A stretch of DNA of 64,000 bases from Bacteroides ovatus (GTDB lineage Bacteria; Bacteroidota; Bacteroidia; Bacteroidales; Bacteroidaceae), in the NCBI RefSeq assembly GCF_001314995.1, contig NZ_CP012938.1, forward strand, positions 5,518,001-5,582,000, in the 5' to 3' direction. A program made the position numbers and the translations under genes. Within the stretch, counting starts at the first letter, position 1. The number at the start of each line of letters is the position of its first letter. The notes under the pieces are model-generated. The model was not told the DNA's origin and made no database searches. It saw only the letters and a list, made by a program, of their open reading frames with translations. Below are positions 18,416-26,096 of this stretch, one piece after another.

Positions 18416-18465
18416 CTTATAAACAGGGGCTTACAAGGACTGCTATTAAGTAAAGTCTTTTCCCA

Positions 18466-18493
18466 ATCTGTGTTAATCTGTGTAATCTGTGGT
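18466..18493. repeat. AATCTGTG triple direct repeat
   Basis: AATCTGTG occurs three times within about 28 bp immediately upstream of the DUF1573 promoter. It could be an operator or a simple interspersed repeat. Confidence 0.5.
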
Positions 18494-18514
18494 GAAAAAC
18501 TCATCTAAAACCCC

Positions 18515-18522
18515 TACATTTG
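18515..18522 (+). promoter_or_regulatory. Promoter -7 box for the DUF1573 gene
   Basis: TACATTTG matches TAnnTTTG, 24 bp before the preferred ATG at 18546. Its position rules against the upstream in-frame start at 18489. Confidence 0.6.
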
Positions 18523-18545
18523 TGCACCAAAATAAAAAATATCGC

Positions 18546-19613
18546 ATGAAACGTAGTTTACTATCTATATTATCTTTACTTACTGTCGCTTTGGCAGCCG
18601 TTGCCCAACCTCGTATCTCTTCAAATAAAGAGACACATAACTTCGGACAAATTGAGTGGAAACGTCCGGTGACAGTGGAATATACCATCACTAACACGGG
18701 AAACCAGCCATTGGTACTGACCAACGTCACAACCTCTTGTGCCTGTGCCGTGGCCGACTGGACCAAAGAACCGATTGCCCCGGGAGGAAAAGGAGTAGTA
18801 AAAGCTTCTTTTGACGCAAAAGCGTTAGGACATTTTGAAAAGTCGATAGGAATATATAGCAATGCCAGTCCGAGCTTGGTCTATCTGAAGTTTACCGGTG
18901 AAGTAGTGCAGGAAATAAAAGATTATACAAAGCTACTTCCTTATACAATTGGAAATATTCGTTTAGATCGTGATGAGTTTGCTTTCCCCGATGTCTATCG
19001 CGGACAGCAGCCTTCATTGACCTTTGATATCGCCAATCTTTCGGATCGTCCTTACGAACCGGTATTGATGCATCTGCCTCCTTATCTGAAAATGGAAGCG
19101 GAACCCAAAGTCTTGTTGAAAGGCAAGAAAGGAACTATCAAACTGACGCTGGATGCGAGCCAGCTAAAAGATTACGGATTGACACAGACTTCTGTCTACC
19201 TTTCTCGTTTCTCCGGTGATAAGGTGAGCGAAGATAATGAAATACCGGTTTCGGCCATTCTTCTTCCCGACTTCTCTCGTATGACGGAAAAAGATTCTTT
19301 GAACGCTCCTGCCATGCACATTTCGGAAACGGATATTGATCTTAGTATCCCGTTGATAAAGAAGAATAAGGTAAGCCATGATATATTGATAGCCAATTCC
19401 GGAAAGACTCCGTTAGTCATCAGTAAGTTGCAGGTATTCAATTCATCGGTAGGAGTGAGCCTGAAGAAGACAGTCCTTCCTCCGGATGGAATGACGAAGC
19501 TCAAAGTAACTATTCGTAAGCGTGACGTAGGTAATAAGAAGCATCATTTACGTATCCTGATGATAACAAATGATCCGTTACGCCCGAAAGTTGAAATCAA
19601 TATCAAACGCTAA
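18546..19613 (+). CDS. DUF1573 domain exported protein
   Basis: A 355-residue protein with a signal peptide (MKRSLLSILSLLTVALAAVAQ). The N-terminal DUF1573 domain (about 25-125) shows HNFGQIEWKRPVTVEYTITNTG, the double-Cys TTSCACAVADW and IAPGGKGVVKASFD, ending with GIYSNASPSLVYLKFTGEV. Two further Ig-like beta domains follow. DUF1573 proteins are common Bacteroidetes envelope proteins of unknown function with an ASH/Ig-type fold. I chose ATG 18546 over an upstream ATG (18489) because the signal peptide and promoter box fit only the former. MeaB follows by 5 bp, so the two are probably co-transcribed although their functions seem unrelated. Confidence 0.85.
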   Translation: MKRSLLSILSLLTVALAAVAQPRISSNKETHNFGQIEWKRPVTVEYTITNTGNQPLVLTNVTTSCACAVADWTKEPIAPGGKGVVKASFDAKALGHFEKSIGIYSNASPSLVYLKFTGEVVQEIKDYTKLLPYTIGNIRLDRDEFAFPDVYRGQQPSLTFDIANLSDRPYEPVLMHLPPYLKMEAEPKVLLKGKKGTIKLTLDASQLKDYGLTQTSVYLSRFSGDKVSEDNEIPVSAILLPDFSRMTEKDSLNAPAMHISETDIDLSIPLIKKNKVSHDILIANSGKTPLVISKLQVFNSSVGVSLKKTVLPPDGMTKLKVTIRKRDVGNKKHHLRILMITNDPLRPKVEINIKR

Positions 19614-19618
19614 ATCCT

Positions 19619-20716
19619 ATGATTATGGAACATCCTGAAAATAGTGAAGAATATAAGGGGCTTGTTGTCAATAAAGGCATTGAGCAACCCTCATCTGTGA
19701 ATCCCTACTTAAAGCGGAAACCTAAGAAACGCCAACTTTCAGTAGCAGAGTTTGTAGAAGGTATCGTAAAAGGTGATGTCACCATATTGAGTCAGGCTGT
19801 GACATTGGTTGAAAGCGTAAAGCCTGAACATCAGGCTGTTTCACAGGAAATCATAGAGAAGTGTCTGCCATTTTCCGGTAATTCGATTCGGATTGGTATC
19901 AGCGGCGTTCCCGGTGCAGGAAAGAGTACGTCGATAGATGTATTCGGTCTGCATGTACTCGAAAAGGGGGGCAAACTGGCGGTATTGGCCATCGACCCTA
20001 GTAGTGAGCGTAGTAAAGGCAGTATCTTAGGGGATAAAACGCGTATGGAGCAGCTTTCCGTGCATCCTAAATCGTTTATCCGCCCTAGTCCGTCAGCCGG
20101 TTCTTTGGGAGGAGTGGCACGCAAAACACGTGAGACGATTATTCTTTGTGAAGCTGCCGGATTCGATAAGATTTTTGTGGAGACCGTAGGAGTGGGACAA
20201 AGCGAAACGGCTGTTCACTCGATGGTTGATTTTTTCCTGTTGATTCAGTTGTCCGGTACGGGCGATGAACTGCAAGGGATTAAGCGTGGTATTATGGAGA
20301 TGGCGGATGGTATCGTTATCAATAAGGCCGATGGAGATAATCTGGAACGTGCCAAGTTGGCTGCCACTCAATTCCGTAATGCATTGCATCTGTTTCCTGC
20401 ACCTGAATCCGGATGGATTCCCAAAGTATTGACTTACTCCGGTTTTTATAACCTGGGAGTGAAGGAGGTCTGGGACATGATTTACGAATACATTGACTTT
20501 GTGAAAGAAAACGGCTATTTTGAATATCGCCGCAACGAACAAAGTAAATACTGGATGTATGAAAGCATCAATGAACAACTTCGTGACAGCTTTTATCATA
20601 ATCCGAAGATTGAAGCGATGCTCTTAGAAAAAGAACAGCAGGTATTGAAAGGTAACCTGACTTCGTTTATAGCTGCAAGAAGCTTGCTCGATACTTATTT
20701 TGAGGATTTGAAATGA
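19619..20716 (+). CDS. meaB: Methylmalonyl-CoA mutase chaperone GTPase MeaB
   Basis: MeaB is a G3E-family GTPase that loads and protects adenosylcobalamin on methylmalonyl-CoA mutase, the enzyme Bacteroides uses to make propionate from succinate. The 365-residue protein has P-loop GVPGAGKS (96-103), the DPSSERSKGSILGDKTRM segment (about 126-143), switch/Walker B VETVGVGQSE (about 189-198) and base-recognition NKADG (about 238-242). The C-terminal dimerisation helices match the family. The mutase genes are not in the window. ATGs at 19619 and 19625 are both possible. Confidence 0.95.
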   Translation: MIMEHPENSEEYKGLVVNKGIEQPSSVNPYLKRKPKKRQLSVAEFVEGIVKGDVTILSQAVTLVESVKPEHQAVSQEIIEKCLPFSGNSIRIGISGVPGAGKSTSIDVFGLHVLEKGGKLAVLAIDPSSERSKGSILGDKTRMEQLSVHPKSFIRPSPSAGSLGGVARKTRETIILCEAAGFDKIFVETVGVGQSETAVHSMVDFFLLIQLSGTGDELQGIKRGIMEMADGIVINKADGDNLERAKLAATQFRNALHLFPAPESGWIPKVLTYSGFYNLGVKEVWDMIYEYIDFVKENGYFEYRRNEQSKYWMYESINEQLRDSFYHNPKIEAMLLEKEQQVLKGNLTSFIAARSLLDTYFEDLK

Positions 20717-20765
20717 GACTTTAAATGATAATAAGATTCTGATTCTTAAAGAATACATTTAGCAT

Positions 20766-20800
20766 AAGCGGGTAGGAAACGTCAGTCTTTCTACCCGCTT
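20766..20800. terminator. Bidirectional terminator between meaB and the EamA gene
   Basis: AAGCGGGTAG pairs with CTACCCGCTT across a 15-base loop between convergent genes. T/A-rich flanks on both sides allow it to serve both. Confidence 0.65.
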
Positions 20801-20806
20801 GTACTA

Positions 20807-21724
20807 TTAATGAGGCTTTTCTGCTTTTTCAAGATCAGCTCTCGATTTACTTTGAGTTACAATATATACTCCCAGGAATACAAGTGCGATAGCAATCCCT
20901 TTCTCCCAGCCGAAACTTCCGATACCCATCGCGATTGCTGCAATCGTAGCCACGATGGGTTGCATATAATTGTACATACTGACTACCGTAGGACGGAGCA
21001 GCCTCTGCGCAGTCATAATGCAGAGATATGCGAGGAAACTACCTCCTAATACGACATAAAGTACCTGTAGAATGGCGACAGTGGAAACAGAAGTCCATTG
21101 AATCGTAGAAATATCATAATAGGAGAACGGAATGTAACACATTGAAGCATATATGAACATCCATTTATTAATCGTTACTGCCGAATATCGTTGAGACAAT
21201 CCCTTGAATACAGTCAGGTATATGGAGAAACTGATTTGTGCAACGAGACAAAGTAAGTCACCAATCAGGCTTCCATTTCCGTTGCTTCCTGCCTGGCTGC
21301 TCATAATGAGAATAAGTGCTCCCATCGCACCTACAAAAATCCCCAGTACTTTCTTATTGGTAATAGGTTCTTTCAAGTAAATGGCCGCTACAACCATTGT
21401 TACAATCGGTAGAGTGGTAGTTACGATAGAAGCATCAATAGGAGAAGTCATAGAAAGCCCGAAGATGAACACTCCTTGATTGAATACTAGTGCAAACAGT
21501 GAAGCAAAGAAGATTTTCAGCATATCTTGATGATTCACATGTTCCTGTTTGCAAAACATGGAAAGGATCCAGAAAGCGGCTGCTGCCCCCACCATGCGGA
21601 ACGTAGTTACAGAAATTGGAGAAAACTCTTGAAGAGCCGACTTACCGATGGGAGACATTAATCCCCACATAACGTTTGCTGTAAGCGCAAACAAATGACC
21701 ATACAGGTTCTTACTTTTGTCCAT
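20807..21724 (-). CDS. EamA/DMT-family transporter
   Basis: This 305-residue inner-membrane protein has ten predicted hydrophobic helices arranged as two EamA repeats: the first about 8-140 (ALTANVMWGLMSPIGKSAL start), the second about 155-295 with the repeat hallmark NYMQPIVATIAAIAMG. Drug/metabolite transporters of this group export small metabolites such as amino acids or nucleosides; the substrate cannot be read from the sequence. It diverges from the ATPase-DUF4435 genes, and each direction has its own -7 box. Confidence 0.88.
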   Translation of the reverse strand: MDKSKNLYGHLFALTANVMWGLMSPIGKSALQEFSPISVTTFRMVGAAAAFWILSMFCKQEHVNHQDMLKIFFASLFALVFNQGVFIFGLSMTSPIDASIVTTTLPIVTMVVAAIYLKEPITNKKVLGIFVGAMGALILIMSSQAGSNGNGSLIGDLLCLVAQISFSIYLTVFKGLSQRYSAVTINKWMFIYASMCYIPFSYYDISTIQWTSVSTVAILQVLYVVLGGSFLAYLCIMTAQRLLRPTVVSMYNYMQPIVATIAAIAMGIGSFGWEKGIAIALVFLGVYIVTQSKSRADLEKAEKPH

Positions 21725-21787
21725 GTTGATACTATTTATTTTACCATATCTCTGATATCATTAACAATCAAATAGAGAAAACGGTTG

Positions 21788-21795
21788 CAAAGGTA
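21788..21795 (-). promoter_or_regulatory. Promoter -7 box for the EamA gene
   Basis: TACCTTTG on the minus strand, 64 bp upstream of the ATG, matches TAnnTTTG. Confidence 0.5.
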
Positions 21796-21817
21796 GTCTT
21801 TTATCGTATGATTTGTT

Positions 21818-21825
21818 TATATTTG
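21818..21825 (+). promoter_or_regulatory. Promoter -7 box for the ATPase-DUF4435 pair
   Basis: TATATTTG, 22 bp upstream of the ATPase ATG, matches TAnnTTTG. It supports the ATG at 21847 over an in-frame TTG at 21838. Confidence 0.6.
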
Positions 21826-21846
21826 CCTTGATTAAACTTGAATATT

Positions 21847-22710
21847 ATGGAACAACAAGCCAATTATATCCGTCGTATCGAGATACACGGACTATGGGAA
21901 CGCTTTAATATAGGATGGGATTTGCGTCCCGATGTGAACATCCTCTCCGGCATCAACGGAGTGGGGAAGACTACCATTCTGAACCGTTCGGTGGGATACC
22001 TCGAAGAACTTTCCGGTGAAATGAAAAGTGACGAGAAGAACGGAGTGCGTCTCTTTTTCGACAATCCCCAGGCAACCTATATTCCTTATGACGTCATCCG
22101 GAGCTACGACCGTCCCCTGATTATGGGTGACTTCACAGCCCGCATGGCCGACAAGAATGTAAAGTCTGAACTGGACTGGCAGCTCTATCTCTTGCAACGC
22201 CGTTACCTCGATTATCAGGTCAACATTGGTAATAAGATGATTGAAATGCTTTCCAGCATTGATGAAGAAGAGCGTCGTAAAGCAGCTACATTATCTGTAG
22301 CCAAACGTCGTTTTCAGGATATGATTGACGAACTGTTCAGCTATACACGCAAAAAGATAGACAGGAAACGGAACGATATCGCTTTCTATCAGGATGGCGA
22401 CCTATTATTCCCTTATAAACTGTCGTCCGGTGAAAAGCAAATGCTGGTTATCCTGCTGACCGTACTCGTGCAGGACAACAGCCATTGTGTATTGTTTATG
22501 GATGAGCCGGAAGCCTCCCTTCATATAGAATGGCAGCAGAAACTGATTGCTATGATACGTGAACTGAATCCGAATGTGCAGATTATCCTGACTACCCATT
22601 CGCCTGCCGTCATTATGGAAGGCTGGCTGGATGCCGTGACAGAAGTAAGCGATATATCTACCACCGTAGGGCACAAGCTCGACAAGGATTCTCCCAACTG
22701 TAATTTGTAA
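21847..22710 (+). CDS. Compact ABC-type/AAA_21 ATPase, partner of the DUF4435 protein
   Basis: A 287-residue stand-alone ATPase of the SMC/Rad50/OLD-like ABC class. Walker A is GINGVGKTT (35-43), the signature LSSGEKQ is at 192-198, Walker B is FMDEPEAS with D219-E220, and the switch histidine H251 lies in LTTHSP. A short helical insert (about 100-185) takes the place of the long coiled coil of SMC proteins. The next gene, 22 bp downstream, encodes a DUF4435 TOPRIM protein. An ABC-type ATPase next to DUF4435 is the arrangement of PARIS (AriA/AriB) anti-phage systems, though this ATPase looks smaller than AriA as I recall it. A defence role is inference; a housekeeping DNA-maintenance role is also possible. 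Confidence 0.8.
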   Translation: MEQQANYIRRIEIHGLWERFNIGWDLRPDVNILSGINGVGKTTILNRSVGYLEELSGEMKSDEKNGVRLFFDNPQATYIPYDVIRSYDRPLIMGDFTARMADKNVKSELDWQLYLLQRRYLDYQVNIGNKMIEMLSSIDEEERRKAATLSVAKRRFQDMIDELFSYTRKKIDRKRNDIAFYQDGDLLFPYKLSSGEKQMLVILLTVLVQDNSHCVLFMDEPEASLHIEWQQKLIAMIRELNPNVQIILTTHSPAVIMEGWLDAVTEVSDISTTVGHKLDKDSPNCNL

Positions 22711-22724
22711 TTCGTAACCTGTAA
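22701..22724. repeat. AT-rich interspersed repeat copy (inverted)
   Basis: It reads TAATTTGTAATTCGTAACCT and is a near reverse complement of 7391-7412. It overlaps the ATPase stop codon. Confidence 0.4.
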
Positions 22725-22732
22725 TAGAACAA

Positions 22733-23761
22733 ATGGCAACTTCACTACGAGATAATCTGACTTCTTCTTATTTCAATGCCGCCCATAAGCTTTATCCGAA
22801 GAAAGCCCGCCGACGTATCATCGCTTACGTAGAAAGCTATGACGACATCGCTTTCTGGCGCACATTGCTTGAAGAGTTTGAAGACGACGAACACTATTTC
22901 CAAGTGATGCTTCCTTCGGCCACCTCCCTGGCAAAAGGAAAAAAGATGGTACTCATGAACACGCTGAATACAGCCGAATTGGGGAGAAGTCTGATTGCCT
23001 GTGTGGACAGTGACTATGATTTCCTGTTGCAGGGAGCTACCAATACTTCCCGTAAAATCAACCGGAACAGGTATATTTTTCAGACTTATACCTATGCTAT
23101 TGAAAACTATCATTGTTTTGCCGAAAGCCTTCACGAAGTATGTGTGCAGGCTACGTTGAATGACCGTTCCATTTTAGATTTCAACTTCTACCTGAAGAAG
23201 TACTCTGAAATAGTATATCCGCTTTTCCTCTGGAACGTATGGTTCTATCGCCAACGGGATACTTACACTTTCCCCATGTACGATTTCCATACTTATACTT
23301 CTTTGCGCGAGATTAATCTCCGGCATCCGGAAAAGAGCTTGGAATCCCTTCAACAACGGGTTAATCAGAAGTTGGCAGAGTTGAAAAAGAAATTCCCCCA
23401 TAACATCAATCAGGTGAATGGATTGCGGACTGAATTTAAAGAGCTGGGCTTGGTGCCGGAAAACACTTACTTGTATATGCAGGGACACCATGTGATGGAT
23501 AATGTGGTAATGAAACTACTGATTCCGGTCTGCACCGTATTGCGCCGTGAACGGGAACAGGAAATCAAGCGGTTGGCCGAACACAATGAACAGTTCAGAA
23601 ACGAACTGACTTGTTATCAGAACAGCCAGGTGAACGTAGAAATCATGCTCAAGAAGAATGTAGCCTACAAAAGACTCTTCCATTATGATTGGCTACGGCA
23701 GGATATCAGTGAATATTTGGAAGAAGGAAAGAATAAAGAAGAAAAGAAACAGAGATCATAA
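22733..23761 (+). CDS. DUF4435 (TOPRIM-type) protein
   Basis: A 342-residue cytosolic protein with an N-terminal DUF4435 domain. The TOPRIM catalytic pattern is visible: E34 in YVESYDDIAFW and D92-x-D94 in CVDSDYDF, separated by 58 residues. The central and C-terminal parts are helical and basic, ending in a Lys/Glu-rich tail. It follows the ATPase on the same strand without its own promoter. In PARIS, AriB (DUF4435) is the effector, a TOPRIM nuclease held by AriA and released on sensing phage anti-restriction proteins. This protein keeps the acidic residues needed for nuclease activity. Whether it is toxic is unknown. Confidence 0.8.
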   Translation: MATSLRDNLTSSYFNAAHKLYPKKARRRIIAYVESYDDIAFWRTLLEEFEDDEHYFQVMLPSATSLAKGKKMVLMNTLNTAELGRSLIACVDSDYDFLLQGATNTSRKINRNRYIFQTYTYAIENYHCFAESLHEVCVQATLNDRSILDFNFYLKKYSEIVYPLFLWNVWFYRQRDTYTFPMYDFHTYTSLREINLRHPEKSLESLQQRVNQKLAELKKKFPHNINQVNGLRTEFKELGLVPENTYLYMQGHHVMDNVVMKLLIPVCTVLRREREQEIKRLAEHNEQFRNELTCYQNSQVNVEIMLKKNVAYKRLFHYDWLRQDISEYLEEGKNKEEKKQRS

Positions 23762-23798
23762 ATAAAAGAAAAACTAAAAAAGAGAGAGACGATTGCTT

Positions 23799-25139
23799 AT
23801 GAAAGAAGTAAAAGAAGTGGTTGATACAGTGAGTGTGGCATTAGCAAACGGGCAACCGGAAGAAGCAGGTAATGTGGTGATGCAAGAAGTGAATCATGCT
23901 TTGCTCTCGATGGGAGTGGATGAAGCTATGGCTGATAAGATTGATAACTTTATCATCTTATTGTTTATTATTGGAATAGCATTACTTGCCAATCTGATTT
24001 GCCGCAAGATTATTCTGCGTACCGTATCCAAATTGGTGAAACAGACGAAGGCCACTTGGGATGATATTGTATTTAATGATAAAGTAATGGTGAATATCAG
24101 CAGGATGGTGGCACCTATATTGATCTATATATCTATTCCTATTGCTTTTCCCGAACATGCAGACTCTGCTTTGCTTGATTTTCTTCGAAGACTTTGCATG
24201 ATTTATATCCTTGCAGTCTTTCTTCGCTTCGTCAGTGCTTTGTTCACGGCTGTGTATCTGGTATATAGCGCGCGTGAGCAATATAAAGACAAACCTTTGA
24301 AGGGGCTTTTGCAGACAGCACAAGTCATTCTCTTCTTTATAGGAGCTATCATCATTATCAGTATTCTGATAAAGCAGAGTCCGGTGGTGTTGCTGACCGG
24401 ATTGGGAGCTTCTGCTGCGGTTCTGATGTTGGTTTTCAAAGATAGTATCATGGGATTTGTCTCCGGCATCCAGCTTTCTGCCAATAATATGCTGAAGGTG
24501 GGTGATTGGATCACGATGCCGAAATACGGTGCGGACGGTACAGTGATAGAAGTAACATTGAATACCGTAAAAGTACGTAACTTCGACAATACTATCACCA
24601 CCATTCCTCCTTATCTATTGATTAGTGATTCTTTCCAAAACTGGCAGGGAATGCAGGAATCCGGCGGACGTCGTGTGAAACGTTCCATCAATATAGACAT
24701 GACCAGTGTGCATTTCTGTACACCGGAGATGTTGGCAAAATACCGGAAGATACAACTGTTGAAAGACTATGTGGATGAAACGGAAAAGGTAGTGGAAGAA
24801 TATAATAAGGAACATCATATCGACAACTCTGTGTTAGTGAATGGACGCCGGCAAACAAACCTGGGAGTTTTCCGTGCCTATCTGACTAACTATCTGAAGA
24901 ATCTGCCTACCGTCAACCAAGACCTGACCTGTATGGTACGTCAGCTTCAGCCTACTGAAACCGGTATCCCATTGGAACTTTATTTCTTTTCTGCCAATAA
25001 AGTATGGGTTGCCTACGAAGGCATACAGGCAGATGTTTTCGATCATGTGCTTGCCATTATTCCCGAATTCGACTTGCGTGTCTTCCAAAACCCGTCGGGG
25101 GCAGACCTGCATCGGATAGGGGTAAAGATAGAAAACTAA
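23799..25139 (+). CDS. MscS-family mechanosensitive channel
   Basis: This 446-residue inner-membrane channel opens under membrane tension to release osmolytes. Hydrophobic segments lie near 48-67, 105-155 and 170-195. The pore-lining TM3 and beta domain follow: GLGASAAVLMLVFKDSIMGF then LSANNMLKVGDWITMP and the VIEVTLNTVKVRNFDNT strand (about 200-270). The C-terminal alpha/beta domain has an insert compared with E. coli MscS. An in-frame TTG 6 bp upstream is an alternative start. It lies 37 bp after the DUF4435 gene and may be read through from it. Confidence 0.92.
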   Translation: MKEVKEVVDTVSVALANGQPEEAGNVVMQEVNHALLSMGVDEAMADKIDNFIILLFIIGIALLANLICRKIILRTVSKLVKQTKATWDDIVFNDKVMVNISRMVAPILIYISIPIAFPEHADSALLDFLRRLCMIYILAVFLRFVSALFTAVYLVYSAREQYKDKPLKGLLQTAQVILFFIGAIIIISILIKQSPVVLLTGLGASAAVLMLVFKDSIMGFVSGIQLSANNMLKVGDWITMPKYGADGTVIEVTLNTVKVRNFDNTITTIPPYLLISDSFQNWQGMQESGGRRVKRSINIDMTSVHFCTPEMLAKYRKIQLLKDYVDETEKVVEEYNKEHHIDNSVLVNGRRQTNLGVFRAYLTNYLKNLPTVNQDLTCMVRQLQPTETGIPLELYFFSANKVWVAYEGIQADVFDHVLAIIPEFDLRVFQNPSGADLHRIGVKIEN

Positions 25140-25173
25140 TCAAACGATAAAACGTTTATAAATTGTAATTACT

Positions 25174-26070
25174 ATGACTACACCGTTATCCAACCAGATT
25201 ATCCGTGAAATCACTCCTTTGTCAGATAAGGATTGCTTTTACATTGCGGAACGTTATAAAACGGAATTCACTTATCCTATACACAACCACTCCGAGTTTG
25301 AATTGAACTTCACCGAAAAGGCTGCCGGAGTAAGGCGGATTGTAGGAGACTCTTCCGAAGTGATAGGTGATTATGATTTGGTGTTGATAACAGGAAAAGA
25401 CTTGGAGCACGTCTGGGAACAGAACGAGTGCCGTTCGAAAGAGATACGGGAGATTACGATTCAGTTTTCTTCCGATCTTTTCTTCAAGAGCTTTATCAAT
25501 AAGAATCAGTTCGACTCTATCCGCCGGATGCTGGATAAAGCACAAAAAGGGCTTTGTTTCCCGATGTCTGCCATACTCAAAATATATCCGTTGTTGGATA
25601 CGCTTGCTTCCGAAAAACAGGGATTTTATGCGGTCATTAAGTTTATGACGATCCTGTATGAACTTTCTCTCTTTGAAGAAGAAGCGCGTACCTTGTCCAG
25701 TTCGTCTTTTGCCAAGATAGATATTCATTCGGACAGCCGGCGTGTGCAGAAAGTGCAGGAGTACATCAATACACATTATCAGGAAGAAATACGTCTGGGG
25801 CAGTTGGCCGATATGGTGGGGATGACGGATGTGTCATTCAGCCGCTTCTTCAAACTGCGTACAGGCAAGAATCTTTCCGATTATATCATTGATATTCGGC
25901 TAGGCTTTGCTTCCCGGTTGCTGGTAGATTCTACGATGTCTATCGCCGAGATTTGTTATGAGTGCGGTTTTAATAACCTTTCCAATTTCAACCGGATCTT
26001 CAAGAAGAAAAAGAGTTGTTCGCCCAAAGAGTTTCGTGAGAACTATCGGAAGAAAAAGAAACTGATTTAG
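25174..26070 (+). CDS. AraC-family transcriptional regulator
   Basis: A 298-residue regulator with an N-terminal cupin-like sensor (about 15-110, including YPIHNHSEFELNF, a typical sugar-binding beta strand) and a C-terminal double helix-turn-helix (about 190-295: IRLGQLADMVGMTDVSFSRFFK and IAEICYECGFNNLSNFNRIFKK). The second recognition helix is classic AraC/XylS. The likely ligand is a small molecule or sugar. The 34-bp gap to the MscS gene suggests co-transcription; its targets are not evident. Confidence 0.9.
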   Translation: MTTPLSNQIIREITPLSDKDCFYIAERYKTEFTYPIHNHSEFELNFTEKAAGVRRIVGDSSEVIGDYDLVLITGKDLEHVWEQNECRSKEIREITIQFSSDLFFKSFINKNQFDSIRRMLDKAQKGLCFPMSAILKIYPLLDTLASEKQGFYAVIKFMTILYELSLFEEEARTLSSSSFAKIDIHSDSRRVQKVQEYINTHYQEEIRLGQLADMVGMTDVSFSRFFKLRTGKNLSDYIIDIRLGFASRLLVDSTMSIAEICYECGFNNLSNFNRIFKKKKSCSPKEFRENYRKKKKLI

Positions 26071-26096
26071 CGCATTTTCTTTTATGAACTCGGTGA

